Shown: positions 1 to 5,066 of the stretch, piece by piece
How the letters are laid out: each line of letters opens with the position of its first letter
Numbering within the stretch: the first letter of the stretch is position 1
Source of the DNA: CAVOBC01 sp963693635
Lineage (GTDB): Bacteria; Pseudomonadota; Gammaproteobacteria; Pseudomonadales; Azotimanducaceae
DNA length: 5,066 bases
Assembly: GCA_963693635.1 (NCBI GenBank)
Contig: CAVOBC010000352.1
Location: forward strand, 1-5,066
Direction: 5' to 3'
The notes under the pieces: generated by a model
Databases searched by the model: none
Told to the model about the DNA's origin: nothing
What the model saw: the letters and a program-made list of their open reading frames with translations, nothing else
Translations under genes and position numbers: made by a program

Positions 1-1605
1 TTCGTTACGCATCTGGTGCAAAACGGCCTCGTACGCCCACCTGACATCGCCAATGCTGCATCGGAAGAATTCGGCACACCCCTGCTCGACATCTCGACCA
101 TCGATCCGGATTTCATTCCCAAAGATCTGGTGGACGAAAAACTCATCAGAACCCATCACGCGATTCCCATCGTTCACCGGGGAAACCGGCTATTTGTGGC
201 GGTGTCCGACCCAACCAACCGCGAAGGCATGGAGGAGATCAAGTTCTCCACCGGCGTCGCGACCGAAGAAGTGCTGGTTGAAGAAGACAAACTCTCGGCC
301 TTCATTGACAGATTTCTGGAATCGAACGAAGGCGGCGGTCTCGGTGACCTGCATGACGACGATCTGGACCTGGACCTCGAAGCCGTCGATGAAGACGACG
401 GCGGTGACGACGCCGAGGAGATCGGCTCAGGTGCCGACGACTCACCGGTCATCCGCTTCATCAACAAAATGCTCATGGAAGCTATCAAGGGCGGCTCTTC
501 TGACCTGCACTTCGAACCCTTCGAGAAATCCTACAAGGTCCGCTTTCGCACGGACGGCATCCTCCACGAAGTGGCCAGGCCACCTGTCAACCTTGCCCCC
601 CGGATCTCAGCGCGCCTCAAGGTGATGTCACAGATGGACATCTCGGAGCGCAGGAGGCCCCAGGATGGTCGAATCAAACTCAAGATCTCGAAGTCCAAGG
701 CCATTGATTTTCGCGTCAACACCCTGCCTGTTATGTGGGGCGAGAAGCTCTGTTTGCGAATCCTTGACCCCAGCCAAGCCAAGATGGGAATCGACGCGCT
801 TGGCTACGAAGACGCGCAGAAGGCGCTGTACCTCGAAGCACTGCACAAACCGCAGGGCATGTTCCTCGTCACCGGACCGACCGGCAGCGGCAAGACCGTG
901 TCACTCTATACCGGCATCAACATCCTCAATACGCCGGAACGGAACATCTCGACTGCTGAAGACCCGGTCGAAATCAACCTTGAAGGCATCAATCAGTGCC
1001 CGGTCAATCCGAAGGTTGGACTCGACTTTGAGGACGCGCTGCGCGCGTTCCTGCGCCAGGACCCGGACATCATCATGGTCGGGGAGATTCGAGATATCTC
1101 GACAGCCAATATCTCGATCAAGGCCGCCCAGACCGGACACATGGTGATGTCGACGCTGCACACCAACAGCGCCCCGGAAACCCTGACCCGCCTCAGAAAC
1201 ATGGGGGTGCCGGCCTTCAACCTCGCGACTTCGGTCAACCTCATCGTGGCACAGCGTCTGGCACGCCGACTCTGCAATGAATGCAAGACGGCAATCGATG
1301 TGCCGAAGTCAGCGCTCCTCGAGAAGGGTTATTCCGAAGAAGACGTCGAGTCCGGTTTCGAGATCATTGGACCCGTCGGATGCCCCAAGTGCACCAACGG
1401 CTACAAGGGGCGCGTGGGCATCTACGAAGTCGTCAAAATTCTGCCCGAGATCCAAAAGATCATCATGGAAGATGGCAACTCGATCGTAATTGCCGAGGCC
1501 TGCCGACGCGCCGGTTTCGCCGACGTCTACCAATCCGCACTTCAGAAAGTGAAGCAGGGCGTCACCAGTCTGGAAGAGGTTGACAGGACCACCAGCGGCC
1601 ACTGA
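1..1605 (+). CDS. pilB: Type IV pilus assembly ATPase PilB (5' end outside window)
   Basis: PilB is the cytoplasmic hexameric ATPase (GspE/VirB11 secretion ATPase family) that drives type IV pilus extension. The frame is open from base 1. The residues before the GTG at 16 (FVTHL) match the family, so the GTG is not the start and about 30-40 N-terminal residues are missing. Counting from the first codon, 534 residues are seen. The first ~105 are the MshEN-like N-terminal domain, followed by a very acidic linker (~107-148). The core has Walker A GPTGSGKT (292-299), Walker B IIMVGEIRD (357-365) and the His box GHMVMSTLHTN (379-389). Four cysteines (425, 428, 461, 464) form the zinc-binding CxxC pairs of PilB. 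It ends at a TGA lying in the second copy of a 22-bp tandem duplication. pilC follows after 50 bases, probably in the same operon. The retraction ATPase PilT is unlikely, because PilT lacks this N-terminal domain and the tetracysteine site. Confidence 0.97.
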   Translation, partial: FVTHLVQNGLVRPPDIANAASEEFGTPLLDISTIDPDFIPKDLVDEKLIRTHHAIPIVHRGNRLFVAVSDPTNREGMEEIKFSTGVATEEVLVEEDKLSAFIDRFLESNEGGGLGDLHDDDLDLDLEAVDEDDGGDDAEEIGSGADDSPVIRFINKMLMEAIKGGSSDLHFEPFEKSYKVRFRTDGILHEVARPPVNLAPRISARLKVMSQMDISERRRPQDGRIKLKISKSKAIDFRVNTLPVMWGEKLCLRILDPSQAKMGIDALGYEDAQKALYLEALHKPQGMFLVTGPTGSGKTVSLYTGINILNTPERNISTAEDPVEINLEGINQCPVNPKVGLDFEDALRAFLRQDPDIIMVGEIRDISTANISIKAAQTGHMVMSTLHTNSAPETLTRLRNMGVPAFNLATSVNLIVAQRLARRLCNECKTAIDVPKSALLEKGYSEEDVESGFEIIGPVGCPKCTNGYKGRVGIYEVVKILPEIQKIIMEDGNSIVIAEACRRAGFADVYQSALQKVKQGVTSLEEVDRTTSGH

Positions 1606-1624
1606 CAGGACCACCAGCGGTCAC
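1581..1624 (+). repeat. 22-bp tandem duplication across the pilB stop codon
   Basis: Two adjacent 22-base units, 1581-1602 and 1603-1624, differ only at one base (C at 1599, T at 1621). Both begin TGACAGGACCACCAGCGG. Because 22 is not a multiple of three, the second copy is read one frame over. Its first three bases become the pilB stop TGA (1603-1605), while the first copy encodes DRTTSGH. The same peptide is encoded in the shifted frame of copy 2. Confidence 0.95.
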
Positions 1625-1643
1625 AAATCGCAGAGCGACCATC

Positions 1644-1648
1644 AGGGA
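1644..1648 (+). promoter_or_regulatory. Ribosome binding site of pilC
   Basis: AGGGA lies 7 bases before the ATG at 1656. The spacing and sequence fit a Shine-Dalgarno site and support that start. It lies in the short pilB-pilC spacer, just after the tandem duplication. Confidence 0.6.
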
Positions 1649-1655
1649 CTAGAGC

Positions 1656-2888
1656 ATGGCAGCAGTAAATACGGTATTTACCTACGAGGGTACCGACCGA
1701 TCAGGCAAGAAGATCAAGGGCGAGTGGAAGAGTTCGAACGCCAAGATCGCCAAAGCGGAACTGCGCAAGCAAGGCATCACGCCGACCAAGGTGGCAAAGA
1801 AGGGTGGCTTCAGCCTCGGAAGTATCGGCGGTTCCAAAATATCGGCCGGTGACATTTCGCTGTTCACGCGCCAACTCGCCACAATGATGAAGGCGGGCGT
1901 GCCGCTCGTGCAGTCCTTCGAGATCGTTGCCGATGGCATCGACAACAAGGCGATGAAAGACCTCATCCTCAAGATCCGGGACGATGTCTCGGGCGGCAAC
2001 TCGTTTACCTCGGCTATCAGGAACAATCCGGATCAGTTCGACGAACTCTTCTGCAATCTGATCGACGCCGGCGAGCAATCCGGTTCTCTTGAGACGATGC
2101 TGGAACGCCTCGCCACCTACAAGGAAAAAACCGAGGCACTGAAGGCGAAGATCAAGAGCGCCATGAACTATCCCATCGCGGTCCTCGTCGTTGCAAGCGT
2201 GGTATCCGGCATCCTGCTCATTAAGGTTGTGCCGCAGTTCGAAGAGATCTTCGCCGGTTTCGGTGCCGAATTGCCCGAGTTCACGCAGATGGTGGTCGAC
2301 ATGTCCCGCTTCATGACGGACTGGTGGCTCGCCTTCGTTATCGGGTTAGCCGCGGCGTACTCTGCGTACAAGTACGCGCACAAACAATCCAAAGCGGTAC
2401 GTGATGCTCAGGAACGCCTGACGCTGAAGCTGCCAATTCTGGGTGACATTGTCGACAAGTCCTGCATCGCACGCTTTGCGCGTACCCTGTCCACGACGTT
2501 TGCCGCGGGTGTACCGCTGGTCGATGCGCTGGAGTCCGTCTCAGGTGCCGCAGGCAACATCGTCTATTACGAAGCCATCACGAAAGTCCGTGAGGATGTC
2601 TCCGGCGGCATTCAGCTCAACTACTCGATGAAGCAACATTCATGCTTTCCCAACATGGTCATCCAGATGGTCGCAATCGGCGAACAATCCGGCGCACTGG
2701 ATGAAATGCTGGACAAGGCTGCCACCTATTATGAAGAAATGGTCGACAACGCAGTCGACGGCCTGACCAGCTTGATGGAACCGATAATCATGTCCGTTTT
2801 GGGCGTCGTTATCGGCGGTCTCATCATCGCCATGTACCTGCCGATTTTCTCGATGGGCGACGCCATCGGTGGCGGCGGCGGACACTAA
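1656..2888 (+). CDS. pilC: Type IV pilus inner-membrane platform protein PilC
   Basis: PilC (GspF/PilC family, 410 residues, normal length) is the polytopic inner-membrane protein on which PilB acts to add pilins to the fibre. Two GspF domains are seen, about residues 67-190 and 270-395. Each has the matching pattern of a phenylalanine/arginine-rich helix (LFTRQLATMMKAGVPL and ARFARTLSTTFAAGVPL), and a GEQSG motif recurs at 139-143 and 342-346, reflecting the internal duplication of the family. Hydrophobic segments lie near 172-192, 222-238 and 377-399. The start ATG has a good ribosome binding site and gives the usual N-terminus (VFTYEGTDRSGKKIKG). The protein ends in a glycine run and histidine (GGGGGH), slightly longer than some relatives. 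It lies 50 bases after pilB and 183 bases before pilD. Confidence 0.97.
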   Translation: MAAVNTVFTYEGTDRSGKKIKGEWKSSNAKIAKAELRKQGITPTKVAKKGGFSLGSIGGSKISAGDISLFTRQLATMMKAGVPLVQSFEIVADGIDNKAMKDLILKIRDDVSGGNSFTSAIRNNPDQFDELFCNLIDAGEQSGSLETMLERLATYKEKTEALKAKIKSAMNYPIAVLVVASVVSGILLIKVVPQFEEIFAGFGAELPEFTQMVVDMSRFMTDWWLAFVIGLAAAYSAYKYAHKQSKAVRDAQERLTLKLPILGDIVDKSCIARFARTLSTTFAAGVPLVDALESVSGAAGNIVYYEAITKVREDVSGGIQLNYSMKQHSCFPNMVIQMVAIGEQSGALDEMLDKAATYYEEMVDNAVDGLTSLMEPIIMSVLGVVIGGLIIAMYLPIFSMGDAIGGGGGH

Positions 2889-2903
2889 CAGCATCTCACG
2901 GTG
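2884..2903 (+). repeat. Copy 1 of a 20-bp repeat overlapping a stop codon (after pilC)
   Basis: This sequence matches 3937-3956 at 19 of 20 positions. In both places it overlaps the stop codon (TAA of pilC here, TAG of pilD there) and contains CAGCATCTCACGGTG. Here the right half of the pilD-side palindrome is absent: the sequence continues CCTGATCACCG and can form only a short CGGTG/CACCG hairpin (2899-2914). Confidence 0.85.
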
Positions 2904-3071
2904 CCTGATCACCGCGCTGTCGCGCAGGGAACACCGCGGCACCTTGCTTTAGTTCCACGAAAGGTTGCTGTAGATCTGCTCTCCATCCTGCAACACAGCC
3001 AATCGCTCGTCCGAGCAACGCCAGACCCGCGTCCGCTGCGACCAGACTGCAGCTATGGTCGCCGATGAACA
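2889..3071. other. pilC-pilD intergenic region with no recognised gene
   Basis: These 183 bases contain no convincing coding frame. Visible structure is limited to several small inverted repeats: CGGTG/CACCG (2899-2914), GCGC/GCGC (2914-2925), GGTGCC/GGCACC (2900-2905 with 2938-2943), GCTCG/CGAGC (3005-3016), and GCGACCA/TGGTCGC (3038-3062). No T-run follows any of them, so an intrinsic terminator is not supported. No clear -35/-10 pair was found, so whether pilD is transcribed with pilBC or separately cannot be decided from the sequence. Confidence 0.6.
3038..3062 (+). repeat. Hairpin directly upstream of the pilD start
   Basis: GCGACCA (3038-3044) is the exact reverse complement of TGGTCGC (3056-3062), with an 11-base loop containing CTGCAG. 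The stem ends 9 bases before the pilD ATG, where a ribosome binding site would normally sit. It could affect pilD translation, but that is inference. Confidence 0.5.
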
Positions 3072-3941
3072 ATGAGTAGCTCCCTGCTGGTCCTTGAGGC
3101 CTACCCTTATCTCTTCTACGGCATCACGCTGCTCTTTGGTCTCATTGTCGGCAGCTTTCTAAACGTCGTCGTCTACCGACTGCCCGTGATGATGGAAGCG
3201 GGATGGCAACGCGAGGCCCGTGAAATTCTGGAAATGCCCGCTCCGGAACCGAGCGAGGCCTTCAACCTCATCGTACCGGGGTCCCGTTGTCCAACGTGCA
3301 ATGAGGCAATCAGGCCGTGGCACAACATTCCGGTCCTCTCGTTTCTGATACTTGGCGGCAAATGCAACAAATGTAAAACCGGTATCTCGGCCCGCTACCC
3401 CATCGTCGAGGCGCTGACCGGCGTTGTTTCGGTCATGGTCGCCGCCCACTTCGGCCTGTCCCTTGCGACCCTCGCAGCACTCATCTTCGCCTGGGCTGTG
3501 ATCACGCTGTCACTGATCGACTTCGACACTCGCCTGCTGCCTGACGCAATCACGTTGCCGATCCTGTGGATCGGGATCATGGTCAATCTTGCCGACACGA
3601 TCGTGCCCCTCGAGGACGCGATAATCGGCGCGGTCGCAGGCTATCTGTCGCTCTGGTCCGTGTCTTTCGCCTTCAAAGTACTCATACACAAGGAAGGCAT
3701 GGGCGCGGGCGACTTCAAAATGCTGGCCATGCTTGGCGCGTGGCTCGGATGGCAGGCCCTGCCGGCCATTGTCATCCTTTCATCATTCGCCGGTTCAATA
3801 GTGGGCATCGCACTGATCCTGCGCGGCGGCAGTCGGGCAAGCAAGGTCCCGTTCGGACCCTTTCTCGGCATTGCCGGGATGCTCCAACTGCTTTGGGGCG
3901 ATGCCATTATCGACACCTATCTATCGATTTTGGTCTACTAG
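3072..3941 (+). CDS. pilD: Prepilin peptidase / N-methyltransferase PilD
   Basis: PilD (A24 aspartic peptidase family, 289 residues, normal length) cleaves the leader of type IV prepilins and pseudopilins at the inner membrane and methylates the new N-terminus. The N-terminal part has the GSFLNVVVYRLP motif (27-38) and two zinc-binding CxxC pairs, Cys73/Cys76 and Cys98/Cys101, typical of the bifunctional form. The catalytic aspartates are probably Asp150 in LIDFDTRLLPD and Asp214 in GMGAGDFKML; their 64-residue spacing fits the family. Hydrophobic helices fill residues 14-37 and most of 112-282. The ATG at 3072 is the first possible one, because an in-frame TGA lies at 3066-3068. It has no good Shine-Dalgarno sequence and follows a hairpin. 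The stop TAG lies inside a perfect palindrome. The PilD may also serve a type II secretion system elsewhere. Confidence 0.97.
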   Translation: MSSSLLVLEAYPYLFYGITLLFGLIVGSFLNVVVYRLPVMMEAGWQREAREILEMPAPEPSEAFNLIVPGSRCPTCNEAIRPWHNIPVLSFLILGGKCNKCKTGISARYPIVEALTGVVSVMVAAHFGLSLATLAALIFAWAVITLSLIDFDTRLLPDAITLPILWIGIMVNLADTIVPLEDAIIGAVAGYLSLWSVSFAFKVLIHKEGMGAGDFKMLAMLGAWLGWQALPAIVILSSFAGSIVGIALILRGGSRASKVPFGPFLGIAGMLQLLWGDAIIDTYLSILVY

Positions 3942-3956
3942 CAGCATCTCACGGTG
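3937..3956 (+). repeat. Copy 2 of the 20-bp stop-codon repeat (after pilD)
   Basis: This is the partner of 2884-2903, with one mismatch (A at 2888, G at 3941, the last base of each stop codon). Here the repeat forms the left arm and centre of the palindrome at 3938-3968, so this is the complete version and the copy after pilC looks like a half. Confidence 0.85.
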
Positions 3957-3968
3957 AGATGCTGCTAG
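3938..3968 (+). repeat. Perfect 15-bp palindrome containing the pilD stop codon
   Basis: CTAGCAGCATCTCAC (3938-3952) and its exact reverse complement (3954-3968) flank a single G at 3953. In RNA the hairpin would have about 13 pairs and a short CACGGTG-type tip. No T-run follows, so by itself it is not a standard intrinsic terminator. It could stabilise the mRNA end or be a REP-like dispersed element; this is inference. Confidence 0.9.
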
Positions 3969-3969
3969 A

Positions 3970-4017
3970 CCGATACATGGATTTCACGTTCGCTTCGCGA
4001 GCCATGAATGGTATCGG
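3970..4017 (+). repeat. Long imperfect hairpin
   Basis: CCGATAC (3970-3976) pairs with GTATCGG (4011-4017). The stem continues with ATGG (3977-3980) against CCAT (4002-4005) across a 5-base bulge (4006-4010). The tip is TCGC-TTC-GCGA (3990-4000). It begins one base after the palindrome over the pilD stop. Confidence 0.7.
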
Positions 4018-4020
4018 CCG

Positions 4021-4048
4021 CAAATCGACGACGGAAGTCGTTGATTTG
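4021..4048 (+). repeat. 12-bp hairpin with a GGAA tetraloop
   Basis: CAAATCGACGAC (4021-4032) pairs with GTCGTTGATTTG (4037-4048), with one G-U wobble (4027 with 4042). The loop is GGAA, a GNRA tetraloop, which is a stable RNA loop class. The wobble pair and loop type suggest the structure acts as RNA on the + strand. Confidence 0.75.
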
Positions 4049-4073
4049 TCGCGAGTGGGCTGAGGCCCGCGAC
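4048..4073 (+). repeat. GC-rich bulged hairpin
   Basis: GTCGCG (4048-4053) pairs with CGCGAC (4068-4073). Inside, GGC (4058-4060) pairs with GCC (4065-4067) around a TGAG loop, leaving a 4-base bulge (4054-4057). It shares base 4048 with the preceding hairpin, so the two may compete at that edge. Confidence 0.5.
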
Positions 4074-4074
4074 T

Positions 4075-4104
4075 CTGAAAAAGTGCAGCAAAGCACTTTT
4101 TCAG
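4075..4104. terminator. Probable bidirectional intrinsic terminator after pilD
   Basis: CTGAAAAAGTGC (4075-4086) and GCACTTTTTCAG (4093-4104) are exact reverse complements around the loop AGCAAA. The core AGTGC/GCACT is preceded by five A and followed by five T, the layout of a Rho-independent terminator that works in both directions. On the + strand it would end the pilus transcript about 130 bases after pilD. On the - strand it would stop secA transcripts that have run through yacG. The core stem is short, so efficiency is uncertain. Confidence 0.65.
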
Positions 4105-4111
4105 CACCCTG

Positions 4112-4130
4112 TAAGATAATGTATTGAACT
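4112..4130 (+). promoter_or_regulatory. Possible yacG promoter -10 region
   Basis: GATAAT (4115-4120) is one base from the sigma-70 -10 consensus. It lies in a short AT-rich stretch between the terminator-like hairpin and yacG. No good -35 element is found at the right distance, because that position falls in the hairpin. The call rests on position and base composition. Confidence 0.25.
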
Positions 4131-4165
4131 GTAGTACCTGAATCGTCAAACCCGGGGCCGCCGTC

Positions 4166-4354
4166 ATGACTACAACCGTTAAGTGCCCAACGTGTGAGGA
4201 GCCGGTCGAGTGGACACAGGCGAACACTTACCGTCCATTCTGCTCCGAACGTTGCCGAACGCTCGACCTCGGCGAATGGGCCTCTGGCAATCGCTTCATC
4301 CCCTCTGACCCGGAACACGACGACATCACGGCGGCCGATCTGGACCGGGACTAG
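4166..4354 (+). CDS. yacG: Zinc-binding DNA gyrase inhibitor family protein YacG
   Basis: This 62-residue protein belongs to the YacG family, whose E. coli member binds GyrB and inhibits DNA gyrase. The zinc site is complete: Cys7 and Cys10 (CPTC), then Cys26 and Cys30 (FCSERC). It is followed by the conserved RTLDLGEWASGNRFIP segment (31-46) and an acidic tail (DPEHDDITAADLDRD). The length is normal for the family. The ATG at 4166 puts the CxxC at the usual distance from the N-terminus. The upstream sequence is G-rich (CGGGG around 4153) but not a strong Shine-Dalgarno match. It lies 224 bases after pilD, beyond a terminator-like hairpin, so it probably has its own promoter. Its stop is 12 bases from the stop of the convergent secA. 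The coaE gene often found just upstream in relatives is not here. Confidence 0.95.
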   Translation: MTTTVKCPTCEEPVEWTQANTYRPFCSERCRTLDLGEWASGNRFIPSDPEHDDITAADLDRD

Positions 4355-4366
4355 AAAGTTAAGCGG

Positions 4367-5066
4367 TCAGCCCAGTTTGCCGTGGCAAGCCTTGTATTTC
4401 TTCCCAGATCCGCAGGGACAAGGCTCATTGCGCCCGACCTTGCGCTCCCGACGAACAAAGGGGGTGGCGCCATCCGCGACCGGGGCGCCAGCCCCGGCCG
4501 GGGCCCCCATGTCCTGCGCGCCCGCACCCAGCATCTGTTGCGATCGCGCGGATCGTGCAGCCTCTTCACGTCGCTGCCGTTCCATGGCCTCCCCATCTTC
4601 GGGACTTTGAAACTGAACGCGGGACAGGAAACGAATGACTTCAAGCTTGATGTTCTCAAGTAGTCCCTGGAACAGTTCGAACGACTCGCGCTTGTATTCC
4701 TGCTTCGGTTGCTTCTGGCCGTAAGCGCGAAGATGGATTCCCTGCCGCAGGTTGTCCATTCCCGCAAGGTGCTCTTTCCACAGATTGTCGAGGACCTGGA
4801 GCATGATCTGCTTCTCGATTAACCGCATGTCGAGCCCCTCGGGGACATCCTTGGCTGCGTACTCCGCCTTGAGCTCACTGATGACCCGTGCACGCAAGCT
4901 CTCTTCGTGCAGGTCATCGTCTTCATCCAGCCACTGCCTCATCGGCAGTTGGAGGCCAAACTCGGTCTGAAATGCCTGTTCGAGGCCAGGCACATCCCAC
5001 TGTTCTTCGAGGCTCTGTGGTGGAAGGTACGTGTCAATTATCTGGGAACCCACATCTTCCCAAAGC
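4367..5066 (-). CDS. secA: Protein translocase ATPase SecA, C-terminal part (5' end outside window)
   Basis: SecA is the ATPase motor that pushes preproteins through SecYEG at the inner membrane. Only the last 232 of about 900 residues are in the window; the frame is open to the right edge, so the GTG near 5053 is internal. Counting from the edge, residues 14-25 (YLPPQSLEEQWD) and the segment 89-128 (LDNLWKEHLAGMDNLRQGIH through QEYKRESF) belong to the helical scaffold and two-helix finger; Tyr115 matches the fingertip tyrosine (Tyr794 in E. coli). A charged linker (from ~155) and an Ala/Gly-rich stretch (~179-199) lead to the zinc-binding, SecB-interacting tail, with Cys216, Cys218, Cys227 and His228 (bases 4382-4420). 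The intact tail indicates the SecB-dependent type. It is convergent with yacG, with no terminator between them. Confidence 0.97.
   Translation of the reverse strand, partial: LWEDVGSQIIDTYLPPQSLEEQWDVPGLEQAFQTEFGLQLPMRQWLDEDDDLHEESLRARVISELKAEYAAKDVPEGLDMRLIEKQIMLQVLDNLWKEHLAGMDNLRQGIHLRAYGQKQPKQEYKRESFELFQGLLENIKLEVIRFLSRVQFQSPEDGEAMERQRREEAARSARSQQMLGAGAQDMGAPAGAGAPVADGATPFVRRERKVGRNEPCPCGSGKKYKACHGKLG

Noticed and set aside
174..488. Serine/arginine-rich frame on the minus strand within pilB
   Set aside because: It is the antisense shadow of the acidic linker; the Ser/Arg bias follows from reading Asp/Glu codons backwards.
1580..1852. Open frame overlapping the pilB end and pilC start
   Set aside because: It has no ribosome binding site or family resemblance, and it is the shifted frame of the duplicated repeat and of pilC. 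It matters only as the frame that pilB would enter if one repeat copy were lost.
2944..2976. Possible sigma-70 promoter (TTGCTT with TGTAGA) before pilD
   Set aside because: The spacing is about 19 bases and both boxes are poor matches. A sigma-54 site was also considered at GGCACCTTGCTT, but the GG-to-GC spacing is wrong.
3938..3968. Palindrome as an intrinsic terminator of pilD
   Set aside because: No T-run follows the stem. The hairpin at 4075-4104 is the better terminator candidate.
3566..4063. 165-codon frame overlapping pilD and running into the hairpin region
   Set aside because: It lies in another frame of pilD, is rich in Arg/His/Gly as expected of a shadow frame in GC-rich DNA, and matches no family.
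3938..4104. Inverted repeats as a CRISPR array or insertion sequence ends
   Set aside because: The stems differ from each other, there are no regular spacers, and no transposase or target-site duplication is visible.
3965..4318. Minus-strand frame covering the pilD-yacG gap and yacG
   Set aside because: No start context or recognisable domain, and it overlaps the well-supported YacG zinc site and several inverted repeats.

Overview
The window looks like a piece of a GC-rich gammaproteobacterial chromosome. It carries the end of a type IV pilus biogenesis cluster (pilB-pilC-pilD), then yacG, then the 3' end of secA on the opposite strand. The pilus proteins resemble the Pseudomonas-type PilB/PilC/PilD families along their length, and the SecA tail is of the gammaproteobacterial type. 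Genus or species cannot be read from the sequence; an environmental or uncultured gammaproteobacterium is possible. Every long stretch is explained by a known family. There is no CRISPR array, transposase, tRNA, rRNA or phage gene.

Layout. Bases 1-1605 (+) hold PilB, the pilus extension ATPase, missing its N-terminus at the window edge. Bases 1656-2888 (+) hold PilC, the inner-membrane platform protein. Bases 3072-3941 (+) hold PilD, the prepilin peptidase and N-methyltransferase. PilD processes pilins, PilB powers their assembly, and PilC links the ATPase to the growing pilus; no pilin gene lies in the window. Bases 4166-4354 (+) hold YacG, a small zinc protein of the gyrase-inhibitor family. 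Bases 5066-4367 (-) hold the last 232 codons of SecA, ending in its zinc-binding tail 12 bases from the yacG stop. In many gammaproteobacteria coaE lies between pilD and yacG; here it does not.

The less ordinary content is between the genes. (1) A 22-bp tandem duplication spans the pilB stop codon and supplies that stop; with one copy only, the frame would stay open for 75 more codons across the pilC start. (2) The 183-bp pilC-pilD gap has no evident gene and ends in a hairpin just before a pilD start that lacks a Shine-Dalgarno sequence. (3) The 224-bp pilD-yacG gap begins with a string of adjacent inverted repeats: a 15-bp perfect palindrome over the pilD stop, a long imperfect hairpin, a 12-bp stem with a GGAA loop, a bulged GC hairpin, and a terminator-like hairpin. 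(4) The left arm of the palindrome recurs as a 20-bp near-identical sequence over the pilC stop, suggesting a dispersed repeat. None of these is shown to be a new system; they are small, checkable structural oddities around a well-known operon.
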